A stretch of DNA of 64,000 nt, taken from contig NZ_JARKMX010000008.1 in the NCBI RefSeq assembly GCF_029360705.1, positions 186,001 to 250,000 of the forward strand, in the 5' to 3' direction. The DNA is from Paraflavitalea pollutisoli. GTDB taxonomy: Bacteria > Bacteroidota > Bacteroidia > Chitinophagales > Chitinophagaceae. Of the stretch, positions 36,906 to 44,931 are shown piece by piece. The position numbers and the translations under genes are program-made. The notes below the pieces were generated by a model. The model did no database searches. It was given only the letters and a program-made list of their open reading frames with translations, and was not told the DNA's origin. The first letter of the stretch is position 1; every line of letters begins with the position of its first letter.

Positions 36906-37463
36906 TTAGCCGTTGTTTTGTTTAGATTCCATGCTTCTTACATTTGCCAGTATAAGCTGTTCTATATCATCTTTATCTTCATACTCATGTTCTGCATAAA
37001 AAGCTCCATCGTCTGGCCATCGTGTCTGGCATTTTGGGCAGCGTACTTGCTTGTGACTACCGACATGCAGTAGTCCTACATCGCATACTGGGCAAAATGA
37101 AAGAAGGTTTGTTATAACCCATGAATTATACCTTTCACTCCATACCCACTCCCATCTCCATATCCAAAATCTAAATTTGTCTTTATTGTAGGTGTAAAAT
37201 GAGGGATGTTGATTGGTGTCCTTGAACATCGATTTAAGTAATCTGAAGATGCCCCACACGCAGATTGAGAAAAGCAGGTATGACCACAAAGGAAATTGCA
37301 TTGTTAGAAATCGCTCCGAAATGGTGTAAAGCCATTTGAATAAATCGACAATCTGTTTGACTACAGGTATATTCTTTGTGTATTCAGAAATATTATCCGA
37401 AACTACACTTAACGTTACTGTGCCCAAAGCTATCCAATACCATTTAGTTTCCTTTTTGGCCAT
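36906..37463 (-). CDS. Membrane protein with C-terminal zinc ribbon
   Basis: A 185-residue protein. Hydrophobic segments near residues 9-25 and 58-75 (FPLWSYLLFSICVWGIFRLL) anchor it in the membrane; a Trp-rich stretch follows (FRFWIWRWEWVWSERYNSW), then a zinc ribbon with C124PVC127 and C142PKC145, and an acidic tail. It is the first gene of the operon with the two Schlafen-like genes. No named family recognised. A membrane effector or sensor paired with nucleic-acid-binding partners is a common layout in anti-phage systems, but this is inference. Confidence 0.75.
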   Translation of the reverse strand: MAKKETKWYWIALGTVTLSVVSDNISEYTKNIPVVKQIVDLFKWLYTISERFLTMQFPLWSYLLFSICVWGIFRLLKSMFKDTNQHPSFYTYNKDKFRFWIWRWEWVWSERYNSWVITNLLSFCPVCDVGLLHVGSHKQVRCPKCQTRWPDDGAFYAEHEYEDKDDIEQLILANVRSMESKQNNG

Positions 37464-37632
37464 GGTTTATGAGGTTTGCCAAATTTAGCAATTTCATACC
37501 TGAAATGGAAAATTGGCCGGTCTATGTTGATAAACTGTGGAGTTTAGGTTTTGTAACAGTAACAGGCAGCTTTTGGGTTTCCTGTAAGCGATTATATATA
37601 GAAAGACCTGTTTACTACAGTTTAACAACAGA

Positions 37633-37785
37633 ATGAAATTTAAAAAAGGGCAATCAAGAAATCCTAATGGAAGACCGAAAGGGAGTTTAAATAAATCTAC
37701 TATGGAGATTAGGGAGGTGTTGAGTCTACTTGCCGTGAATAACATCAAGAAGTTCAGGCGAAGCTCAGCAGGTAGGAGCTCATAA
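37633..37785 (+). pseudogene. 5' fragment of a terminase-small-subunit-like (DUF5681-type) gene
   Basis: The frame opens with KFKKGQSRNPNGRPKGSLN, the hallmark N-terminus of DUF5681/phage small-terminase-like proteins, continues to EIREVLSLLAVNN and then runs into unrelated sequence at about 37745, where the IS21 remnant begins. Intact relatives are far longer. It marks a past prophage or phage-like insertion. Confidence 0.65.
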
Positions 37786-38053
37786 ACTGGCCTATATACA
37801 AAGATTGTTCACCCAATACACCTATCCGGAGATCGCCTATAAGCAGTGCCAGGGCATTTTATCGCTCGCAGGTACATATACACCCCAAAGGCTGGAGCAA
37901 GCCTGCCGGCGCGCGTTCGACCACCACAGGTCGGGCTACCACACTATTGACCGGATTTTAAAGGCAGGCCTGGACCGATCAGAAGATGATGCCATGGAAC
38001 AGCGGCTTATTACTCTACACAACAATATCCGCGGAGCCGGATATTATCAATAA
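37750..38053 (+). pseudogene. istA: IS21 transposase IstA, 3' fragment
   Basis: The open frame reads EAQQVGAHKLAYIQRLFTQY, then YPEIAYKQCQGILSLAGTYTPQRLEQACRRA and GYHTIDRILKAGLD, the well-conserved C-terminus of IS21 IstA proteins. The integrase core and helix-turn-helix are absent. Stop at 38051-38053. Confidence 0.8.
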
Positions 38054-38080
38054 CAGGTCATCAATCAACAATCAATTAGC

Positions 38081-38575
38081 ATGAACGAGAACAGTACAGT
38101 AGAAAAGATGCGCAGATTGCATCTGAAGACCATGGCAGGCCTATATCACCAGAGCCTTACGTATCAACATTACAGCCATTGCACCACAGACGAACTCCTG
38201 GCTCTGTTGGTGGATGCAGAATGGGAACACCGGCAGAAAACACGCATTAACAGCTTGATCAAGTTGGGTGCCTTTAAGCAAAGCGCATCACCACAGAACA
38301 TCGACTACCAGGCCTCCCGGAACCTCGACAAAAATGTGGTTGACCGCTTGCTATCCCTGCAGTTCCTGGATAAGGTGGAGAATATTATTATTACTGGACC
38401 TGCCGGATCGGGCAAAAGCTATCTGGCACAATGTTTAGGCGTCAAAGCCTGCCAGTTCCTGTTCAAGACGCATTATTACGCTACAAGCCGGTTCCGGGAC
38501 AAAACTAAACTTGCCAGGCTGGATGGGACATCTCCTTTTTGGCGTTTATGGAGTGTTTTGGGAAAAGTCAGATAG
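38081..38575 (+). pseudogene. istB: IS21 helper ATPase IstB, truncated
   Basis: 164 codons starting MNENSTVEKMRRLHLKTMAGLY. Residues to about 145 match IstB (DYQASRNLDKNVVDRLLSLQFL and Walker A IITGPAGSGKSYLAQCLG). After LARLDGTS the sequence becomes unrelated and stops; Walker B and the sensor motifs of an intact protein of about 245 residues are missing. Not functional. Confidence 0.85.
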
Positions 38576-38844
38576 AAGGTCTTTTTATCACATGCTGTTA
38601 CTTGGTAGTCACTAATTGAAGGTTAGAAAGTCGGAGTTTTGAAGCAGAATGTCTATGTTTTTATAGTGTGAAAGTTCAATGCCTTTTTAGATTTTGATTT
38701 CCATTGCACATTAGTAAAATGCTTTAACGAGAGATGTCGTATAGAATGAGATAATAAACAATTGATCTGGAAGGTGCAAATTGTGCCTCATTGTCAATTT
38801 GCAATGGTTTAAAGGAAAAAATTCACATGTATTGACTTTGCTAT

Positions 38845-39831
38845 TTATTTTTTCAATACAAACTCGAACTCTAAGCTATCCTTGTCCAGTAATATGTGTT
38901 TTTGAATCGATGCTATCAAAATCAGTATAGCAAAATAGGAATTGTCATGGGTTTCAAACATATGGCTTTGTACTTTATCGTCAGCGTCTCTCACATAATA
39001 TTTGTTTATGAAATTTAATTGACCATGTACGTACCTAGATCGGAACTCATAAAGATCTCCAAATTTCTTCTTGAACTCAGTCCTTTTTCCTAATAGCAAT
39101 TGAGTCTTTATATTAACTTGTTTTTGAACACTCTCATTTCCCTCTACAAACATTGCTTCTATCCCGACAAGCGAAAAAAATAAATCAGATGGAGAATTAT
39201 CTGCGAGCGTTTCGTGAAACAGATATGAAAAGGCATTTAATGCTCTCTCGATTCGATTAGTAGGGGCTGCATTAAATGCTTCCCAGTGTTTGTCCAGCCA
39301 CTTTAAAGTGTCTTCGATTTTTAATTCTACCAATTGAGGCCATTTATATTGTTTCATCAAATCGAAAGATAGGTGGATAGAATTTACAAGCGGAGGGAAC
39401 GAGTCCTTCTCTGTTTTTTCTTCTGTATCAAACCTGAAGTCTTTTATTACTATTCCTTGACGACTATCAAAAGCACCCGGTTTTGCTAGATTAAGGTAAA
39501 TTAGTAGATGCGTTACCGTAGCCTGGGTTATATGAGCGGCTAAAAAGACAGGCATTTGTTCCGCATCTTCATTATTTAGGGTAAAATGAGTTGAAAACTT
39601 CAAAAAATACTTCGCATATCTCTTTTCGGTTCTTCTTGAAAAAAGTCTTTTTACTTCTTCTTTTGATGCCCGTTCAATTTTTAGTGGCATTGTAATTCGA
39701 TCAATAAAATGTACAATTTTCTGATCGGACAGAGCACAGAGTTCATCTATTACTTTCTCAAAATTAGAGAAGTGATCTTCAAATTCGGTTTTCATCAAAG
39801 GGACAAATATCTTAGTAGTCACCGACTGCAT
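38845..39831 (-). CDS. HEPN (ApeA-like) domain protein, putative RNase
   Basis: A 328-residue protein. The C-terminal 150 residues are helical and contain RSRYVHG (R264-x4-H269), the catalytic motif of HEPN ribonucleases, in the setting YEFRSRYVHGQLNF typical of ApeA-like HEPN domains; the motif SDLFFSLVGIEAMFVEG before it also fits. The N-terminal 170 residues are not recognised and could be the sensor. Many stand-alone HEPN proteins are abortive-infection nucleases. No partner antitoxin gene is adjacent; the next gene encodes an HNH protein. Confidence 0.75.
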   Translation of the reverse strand: MQSVTTKIFVPLMKTEFEDHFSNFEKVIDELCALSDQKIVHFIDRITMPLKIERASKEEVKRLFSRRTEKRYAKYFLKFSTHFTLNNEDAEQMPVFLAAHITQATVTHLLIYLNLAKPGAFDSRQGIVIKDFRFDTEEKTEKDSFPPLVNSIHLSFDLMKQYKWPQLVELKIEDTLKWLDKHWEAFNAAPTNRIERALNAFSYLFHETLADNSPSDLFFSLVGIEAMFVEGNESVQKQVNIKTQLLLGKRTEFKKKFGDLYEFRSRYVHGQLNFINKYYVRDADDKVQSHMFETHDNSYFAILILIASIQKHILLDKDSLEFEFVLKK

Positions 39832-39937
39832 TGTTGTGTTTTTGGGGTTATGACTATTGCCTTTTATACAGGAATTACTAAATTAGAAGGTAATTTAGAA
39901 TCTGCAAATAGTCAGATCATTCTGTTCTTCGCTTCAA

Positions 39938-41011
39938 TTAATCTTTGGTAAAAGATGCCAATATTTTCGGGTCAATATTTACACCTTCCTTCATAATCGT
40001 TAGATGGTGGATTGGAGTTCCATCGAGTGATCTCAGTGCAGTAGTATTTGTCACCGGGTCGTAAGTCGTTAATTGATGCTGGAAATCTTCCGATAAGGTG
40101 AGTAATAGTTCTTCTACCTCATCGTTGACCTTTTGGGGTGAACAAAAATCTCTTAATCCATAATCAACAACAGGCTCTTGTAAATATCGTTCGTCGAAAA
40201 AGTAAGGAGGGGGTAGAATTATTTCAACTTCCTCGTTTCTAAATGCATCTTTTTCATGCAACAATAGAGGCAGATTAATAATGTTGTTGCCGAGGTAAAA
40301 GCTAATTATGTATGTGGGTAGAAGGTCATTGCCTTTCTTTTTCTTGAAAACCATTATACATAAAGGAGACATCCGGTCAAATGGTAACAAATACCGAGAC
40401 AAGTAAGCCCCTCTAGTCGCATTTAGCTTGTCTGCTAAGAAATCCAATGCTCTTGGGAGATTTTGTTTGACTTCTTCTCTCGGTAGAATAGAAAGGGAAA
40501 ACTTTAAAAGCGATTTATATACACTTATTGGTTTGTAAGGGTTTTTTGTATATCGAATGACAAGTTTATTTTCTTCCTGCTTAATATCTTTGGGGGCTAA
40601 GATAAGAAGGCTGTTTCCCAAATAGGATCTAGCATGCGCCGACAAGTGCCTTCCTTTATAGCCTTCCGGCTTGTTTTGATATAGTTTAGCAAGGGCTTTG
40701 GATATACCTAAAAATTTGGCAAGATCATCTTCCAATTTCCCGAATTTCAAATTGCAGGTATGGCATTCAAAATCTGAAAACAGGGAAGTGTTACCAATAT
40801 GATTGGAGACCAGGTGGGCATCAGACTTAAAATTGACTTCAGGTTTACTTTTGCCGCAGAACAGACAAACTCTGTTCTCCTTCTTCTTTAGTTTCTTCAT
40901 TGCATATCGACCATCTCCGTCGAAGACTGCATCAATTAGATCATATCGTTCCTGGGATGCTTTAGCACGTTCAATAAAGAATGGATGCGGTTTGAATCTT
41001 ACGTTAACCAT
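39938..41011 (-). CDS. HNH-endonuclease-like protein
   Basis: A 357-residue protein. A zinc/HNH-type motif lies at residues 49-90: C49LFC52, AH66LVSNH71IGN, C83HTC86, then NLKFGKLEDDLAKFLG, the pattern of small HNH nucleases with a treble-clef zinc site. The remaining 250 residues are not recognised. It lies upstream of the HEPN gene on the same strand (106 bases apart), so both could be expressed together. Whether it cuts DNA needs testing. Confidence 0.7.
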   Translation of the reverse strand: MVNVRFKPHPFFIERAKASQERYDLIDAVFDGDGRYAMKKLKKKENRVCLFCGKSKPEVNFKSDAHLVSNHIGNTSLFSDFECHTCNLKFGKLEDDLAKFLGISKALAKLYQNKPEGYKGRHLSAHARSYLGNSLLILAPKDIKQEENKLVIRYTKNPYKPISVYKSLLKFSLSILPREEVKQNLPRALDFLADKLNATRGAYLSRYLLPFDRMSPLCIMVFKKKKGNDLLPTYIISFYLGNNIINLPLLLHEKDAFRNEEVEIILPPPYFFDERYLQEPVVDYGLRDFCSPQKVNDEVEELLLTLSEDFQHQLTTYDPVTNTTALRSLDGTPIHHLTIMKEGVNIDPKILASFTKD

Positions 41012-41211
41012 GATAGTGTCTATAAGTCTACCCGATGTGTTTTGTTATTCGCGCTCTATACTCCTATAAAACGAACCTTAGTTGCACTTTTGTTACGGAT
41101 ACTAGGCCTGTTTCTAGCGCTCATGAAGTGGTTGAAATGTTATTCGTGTAGGTCATAAATGTGATTTTTATAGTCTAAGGTTACGTAACATTAACTATAC
41201 CTTTGTTTGTC

Positions 41212-41670
41212 CTAAAAGCGTTTATAATTGATTAATTCCACCTTTGGATAAAAAGCCCAATTGTCAACAATTATTCTTCGATCGTTGATGATTCTGACGT
41301 AACCCGTGGAAAAGCAAGGTGAATTAGGGCCGTCTATTTGACGCCATCCTTGTCCATTTGCGAGGTTAAATATTTTTCCAGGATAAAAGCCATCAAATGG
41401 CTCAATTGTCTTAGTTTCTAGAACTTTTATGGGCTCTATATATGTGTAATTACGATTTATAAGGTAAATCAAAACCAGTTTACCATTTATTTTATACACT
41501 TCGATTTCTGGAAAGAACCCAACTAGCGGTAAAATGTGGCTATCTAATCGAATGAAAAATTCTCCAGAACTTAATTTGAAAATTGTATTGCCATCTAATT
41601 GAAAGCTATCTTTGATCGTTCCACGATAAAGATGCTGCCCCTTTCTAAAATCATCTAATGTCAAATTCAT
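41212..41670 (-). CDS. Hypothetical beta-rich protein
   Basis: A 152-residue protein with alternating hydrophobic strands (TIFKLSSGEFFIRLD; KINGKLVLIYLINRNYTYI; YVRIINDRRIIVDNWAFYP). No signal peptide, membrane helix or known motif. It has the AT-rich codon use of the island. It is 200 bases upstream of the HNH gene and on the same strand. Function unknown. Confidence 0.6.
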   Translation of the reverse strand: MNLTLDDFRKGQHLYRGTIKDSFQLDGNTIFKLSSGEFFIRLDSHILPLVGFFPEIEVYKINGKLVLIYLINRNYTYIEPIKVLETKTIEPFDGFYPGKIFNLANGQGWRQIDGPNSPCFSTGYVRIINDRRIIVDNWAFYPKVELINYKRF

Positions 41671-42334
41671 GCCCTAAATTTGTAGATTTTCGACTACTAT
41701 CAAATTTAAGTGAATTTAGTTTTTTATTCAAGAACAGTAGAAGAAGGGGAATTTTGAAGGATTTGAGCCTTTACAGAAAATATAAATTCCCATATTCGCA
41801 TTCCAGGCAACATTCGAACGGTATCGTTTTTTGTCATGACAGCGGGTAGTCATATTTTTTAGCAAACTGCGTTTTCAGTTAGCGACTCCTCCAGCGACGC
41901 AAAACCTCGCATAACCCATTATTCCTGACCGATTTTCGGTCCAAAATAAATTCGTATATTTTAAATCCAGACCCAAGCTGGAAATCGTATATCTTCACGC
42001 ATTCGGGCAAGCGCCCGATGCAGTACTAACATACTGCGAACTACTTCATTAAATGTTGAAGGCATTCGCTTTGATTCTCGGCAAGTGAAACCTAGGAAAT
42101 TTCAGCCACGAGATGATAAGTGAAGAATACTGCTCCATAAACAGTGCGGGTTCTCTCTTATTCGTGGCAAAGGCACTCCTAGGGCCTCACTTCCGAATAT
42201 GCAGAGGCCCGCACTGTCGTTTTTGCTGAAGGCGCCCGCAAAGCCGGCTATCCCGCCATCTGCTTCTTTCTTTACGCATATCGGTATTTCCGGGCCTCCC
42301 CGCCCGCATTCTTCATCTTTTAAACTATTGACAA
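41671..42334 (+). ncRNA. Structured intergenic region, possible RNA leader of the SymE-like cassette
   Basis: 664 bases without a convincing gene. Hairpins: GCATTCGGGC with GCCCGATGC at 41999-42021, GCAGTA with TACTGC at 42020-42037, and a large 9-bp arm CAGTGCGGG (42142-42150) with CCCGCACTG (42208-42216). GGGCCTC (42182-42188) can alternatively pair with GAGGCCC (42204-42210), which shares bases with the large arm, so two folds exclude each other. A TATATTTT -7-like site lies near 41955. It may be a leader RNA, an antisense control element or a small RNA. Confidence 0.4.
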
Positions 42335-42589
42335 ATGCCCAAGACATTTGAACGGCTGTACATCAGCCAGGAGGAAAGCTATGCGGATGACCCAAAGAAG
42401 ATGATCAAAGCCTTCTTCCGGGATTTTCACCCGCAAGACGTACAGCACTACCTCAACAGGCTATTGCTGTGCGCCCTCACAGAAAGCAACACCCTATTCC
42501 ATACGCCGCAGGAACGCGGCAACGCCATCCTGTTTTGCGAACAGGTATGGTACACCCTGCAAGCTATCCATCAACTTCATAAAAAATAA
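42335..42589 (+). CDS. Small hypothetical protein upstream of SymE-like gene
   Basis: An 84-residue soluble, helical protein (DPKKMIKAFFRDFHPQDVQH; RLLLCALTESNTLFHTPQER). No recognised domain. It is 11 bases before the SymE-like gene and the three plus-strand genes 42335-43678 are tightly spaced, so they form an operon. GC is back to the chromosomal level. Confidence 0.6.
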   Translation: MPKTFERLYISQEESYADDPKKMIKAFFRDFHPQDVQHYLNRLLLCALTESNTLFHTPQERGNAILFCEQVWYTLQAIHQLHKK

Positions 42590-42600
42590 TCCGCCACAGT

Positions 42601-43113
42601 ATGAAACGACAAACCACCAAGTCTGTCAAGCAGCAAAAGGGCTTCGAGATCCCCATGAGCATGTATACGCCACCTACCGATGGGCCCATGGTGCAGCCAA
42701 CCGCTGCACAATTGCCCCACCCCCTCCCGCATCCGGTTCGGGATGCGGTGTTTCAGCAATTGCAGTTATTACAGGCCCCTGTGCTCCGTGCACGTAACCT
42801 GAAACTGTACGGTAAGACACTGAACCCGCAAGGTCTTAAAAGAACGGAAGTGCCGGATATACGCCTTTCCGGCAAATGGTTGCACGATGCGGGCTTTACC
42901 CAAATGGATCGTTTTTTCCTATACGCCTATGGTGGTATGATCATCCTGGTACCGCAAGGGCCACCACCCTGCCCCGAAGCCAGGCAGTCGTGGGAGGGAC
43001 ATCCGAGTATCTGGCGGAAACGAAAGAAAACGAAGCTGGAGATCGAGCGGGAGTCAGTACCCTCCAAATATGCAGTGCTTTGGGGCACTAGTACCCAGAA
43101 CCCAATTTCTTAA
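42601..43113 (+). CDS. SymE-like (type I toxin fold) domain protein
   Basis: A 170-residue protein. The N-terminal 60 residues are low complexity and proline-rich. Residues about 80-120 read EVPDIRLSGKWLHDAGFTQM...GGMIILVP, matching the SymE/AbrB-like fold (P-x-xRLSGkWLxxAGF). In E. coli SymE is an SOS-induced RNA-cleaving toxin controlled by an antisense RNA; Bacteroidota proteins with this domain are numerous and largely uncharacterised. The structured region upstream could play the part of the control RNA. The C-terminus is Lys/Glu rich. Confidence 0.65.
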   Translation: MKRQTTKSVKQQKGFEIPMSMYTPPTDGPMVQPTAAQLPHPLPHPVRDAVFQQLQLLQAPVLRARNLKLYGKTLNPQGLKRTEVPDIRLSGKWLHDAGFTQMDRFFLYAYGGMIILVPQGPPPCPEARQSWEGHPSIWRKRKKTKLEIERESVPSKYAVLWGTSTQNPIS

Positions 43114-43129
43114 CTAAAAATCCGATACC

Positions 43130-43678
43130 ATGCCTACCCATGAAATCAAGTGTACAACCGGTTGCGTCTACCTTTGCCGGGTAGTAGAGGCCTACGAACC
43201 ATGGCAGGCCATCGGCCAGGCCTTCAGCCGGTACGATGTTGACCAGCTGGCGACTTTCTTGTTCCGTATTTACTACACAGGTACCGATACGCTGAAAGCC
43301 TATACGCGCGAAGACACTATTGAGGACCTCACCGGCACTTTCGAACGGCTGCTGCTTACGATCGAAGCGCTGTACTTTATGGCGAGGGATAAAGGCATCG
43401 ATGTCAACGTCCCTCCGCCGGAAGCGGGATTCCGCCAGGAGTGGATACACGAAAAGGTGAAGCCAATGCTGGTCGTGAACTATTTCTGTGATTGCAATGA
43501 GCCACACGAAGCCCGCAATAACCTGTGGATGCTGTTTGAAGGAACTTTCGGTGCGGAGTGGTCTGGGTTATCAAAACGGGAGCGCCGGAAGTTGACCACC
43601 CAATTTGAAAACCTGACGGACCTTACTACGGCGGCTTATGCGATTGCGAGGGCTCACAGACTAATAGCCATCAAATGA
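43130..43678 (+). CDS. Hypothetical helical protein, third gene of the SymE-like cassette
   Basis: A 182-residue soluble, mainly helical protein (YDVDQLATFLFRIYYTGTDTL; EDLTGTFERLLLTIEALYFMA; FGAEWSGLSKRERRKLTTQF). Contains CDCN near residue 123. No family recognised. It begins 16 bases after the SymE-like gene. Could be its partner or antitoxin; no direct evidence. Confidence 0.6.
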   Translation: MPTHEIKCTTGCVYLCRVVEAYEPWQAIGQAFSRYDVDQLATFLFRIYYTGTDTLKAYTREDTIEDLTGTFERLLLTIEALYFMARDKGIDVNVPPPEAGFRQEWIHEKVKPMLVVNYFCDCNEPHEARNNLWMLFEGTFGAEWSGLSKRERRKLTTQFENLTDLTTAAYAIARAHRLIAIK

Positions 43679-43880
43679 TGAAACTGTCTGTAACCGGTCT
43701 ATTCGGTGCCCTGATTCAGGTATCGTTTGTTTAATATCAATAAAAAGTTGTCTTTGGCTTAGTACCGCCACACAGTTTTGTTGTTATATAGTAAAGGATA
43801 CAATGAAAAGGGCGCAAGCTCTTGTAGTTGGTTTTTTGTACTAGGTTGTATTGGATATTGAAACACTTATCTGAATGGGA

Positions 43881-43917
43881 AACCCCGCCTTTTTCAAAGG
43901 GCGGGGTTGTTTTTTTT
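43881..43917. terminator. Strong terminator hairpin
   Basis: AACCCCGCC (43881-43889) pairs with GGCGGGGTT (43900-43908), followed on the plus strand by GTTTTTTTT. On the minus strand the tail is TTCCCATTC, so it mainly ends plus-strand transcription, about 200 bases after the cassette; it may also separate it from the minus-strand gene at 44009. Confidence 0.8.
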
Positions 43918-44008
43918 ACAGAAGCACCCAAAAGATTACCTTAACGCGATTTACTTTGTATTGAGAGGGAATTGCCCGATTTATTGTAAATGAGTGCGTT
44001 CTATATCC

Positions 44009-44596
44009 TTATAATTCGTCTTGCGCTTGTTGCTTAACGATTTCTCCATTGATTTTGTCAAAATAGGCTAACGTAACAAAACAACTATTTACATCGTTGT
44101 GCGCGATTGTTAATTGAATGGTGCCTTTTCCTGTTTCGTAGGATGTCAGGTATTTACATCTGTCAAGTTTTACTTCATACATCCTGTCTTTATCATCTCT
44201 GGGTTCTCTGTCAAACTTCTCAACGCAATCCCATGGCTTACCATATTTGGAAGTTAACATGTCCTTCAGATAATAATAATTGCCTGAAAGCAAAGACCAT
44301 GTATCGCAGTCGGGGAAAAGCACTACTACTTTACTAACCAGGTCTTTTGAGATAGGCGTTGAAGTGCCTATCATACAATTGGTGTAGGAGGCGAAATCTC
44401 CGTAAAAAGTGGCAATACCGTTTTTTGTTCCCTGGTAGGTAAAGCCACTTTTTTTCATTTTTAAAACAAACTCATTAAGGGTGCCGTCAATGGGGATGCC
44501 TTTGAATGTAAGATGCGCAGAGGTGTCTGGCTGTACCTGGCCATAGCTGGTTGTGAGAACTACTACGAAAAGAAGAGAAGAGAATATCTTTTTCAT
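44009..44596 (-). CDS. Secreted hypothetical protein
   Basis: A 195-residue protein with signal peptide MKKIFSSLLFVVVLTTSYGQ. The mature part begins with HLTFKGIPIDGTLNEFVLKM, a pattern of a family of small secreted Bacteroidota proteins with repeated cysteines (CMIGTST, PDCDTW, WDCVEKF, DRCKYL, NSCFVTL), which suggests disulfides. Function unknown. Confidence 0.75.
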   Translation of the reverse strand: MKKIFSSLLFVVVLTTSYGQVQPDTSAHLTFKGIPIDGTLNEFVLKMKKSGFTYQGTKNGIATFYGDFASYTNCMIGTSTPISKDLVSKVVVLFPDCDTWSLLSGNYYYLKDMLTSKYGKPWDCVEKFDREPRDDKDRMYEVKLDRCKYLTSYETGKGTIQLTIAHNDVNSCFVTLAYFDKINGEIVKQQAQDEL

Positions 44597-44690
44597 ACTG
44601 AATAGTTTAGGAGCCTTTGGGTCGCCAAAGGGCGTAATCGGTCACAATTTTCGGACGAACTCAATTATAGTACTGGGGCTGCAAAAAGAA

Positions 44691-44792
44691 AGCCCCGCAT
44701 AGACATGCAGGGCGGTTGCTAATCAAATTCGTTAACCATTAAACCTTATCCTTTATACTATAACAATTAAACCGCCGAACGGTACTAAAGGA
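44691..44792 (-). repeat. Duplicated about 100-nt 3' element, copy 1
   Basis: 102 bases nearly identical to 45846-45946 (few substitutions, one indel). On the minus strand it ends in a terminator: CCCTGCATGTCTATGCGGGG followed by CTTTCTTTTT. It lies just downstream of the gene 44932-45819. See copy 2. Confidence 0.85.
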
Positions 44793-44931
44793 AAATCAAC
44801 TTTTTTTTTCAGCCATCTATGCTGTCCGAAAAATCACGTCCTCCACCCTACCCAGGAGGTCGAAATAATATGTGCCCTGCACCGGACAGCAGGCTGGCCC
44901 AGGTGACCATCTTTAAGACCGGATAGAAGTA

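Larger units (their letters stand above)
37750..38575 (+). mobile_element. IS21-family insertion sequence remnant (istA 3' end and istB 5' part)
   Basis: Contains the last about 100 codons of an IS21 transposase and the first about 145 codons of its IstB helper, both in the expected order and spacing. Both outer ends are missing, so no terminal inverted repeats are visible. It interrupts a terminase-like fragment on the left; on the right it ends in non-coding AT-rich DNA. Confidence 0.8.
34385..41870. other. AT-rich accessory (probable defence) island
   Basis: Base composition drops visibly between about 34.4 and 41.9 kb compared with both flanks, codons become A/T-ending, and gene content changes to Schlafen-like, HEPN, HNH and mobile-element fragments. 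The left edge cuts the hydrolase gene. The IS21 remnant inside it (37.75-38.58 kb) has flank-like higher GC. No tRNA or clear attachment repeats are seen at the edges. Confidence 0.7.

Noticed and set aside
42142-42216. Retron msr/msd-like element
   Set aside because: A long hairpin is present but no reverse transcriptase gene lies nearby.
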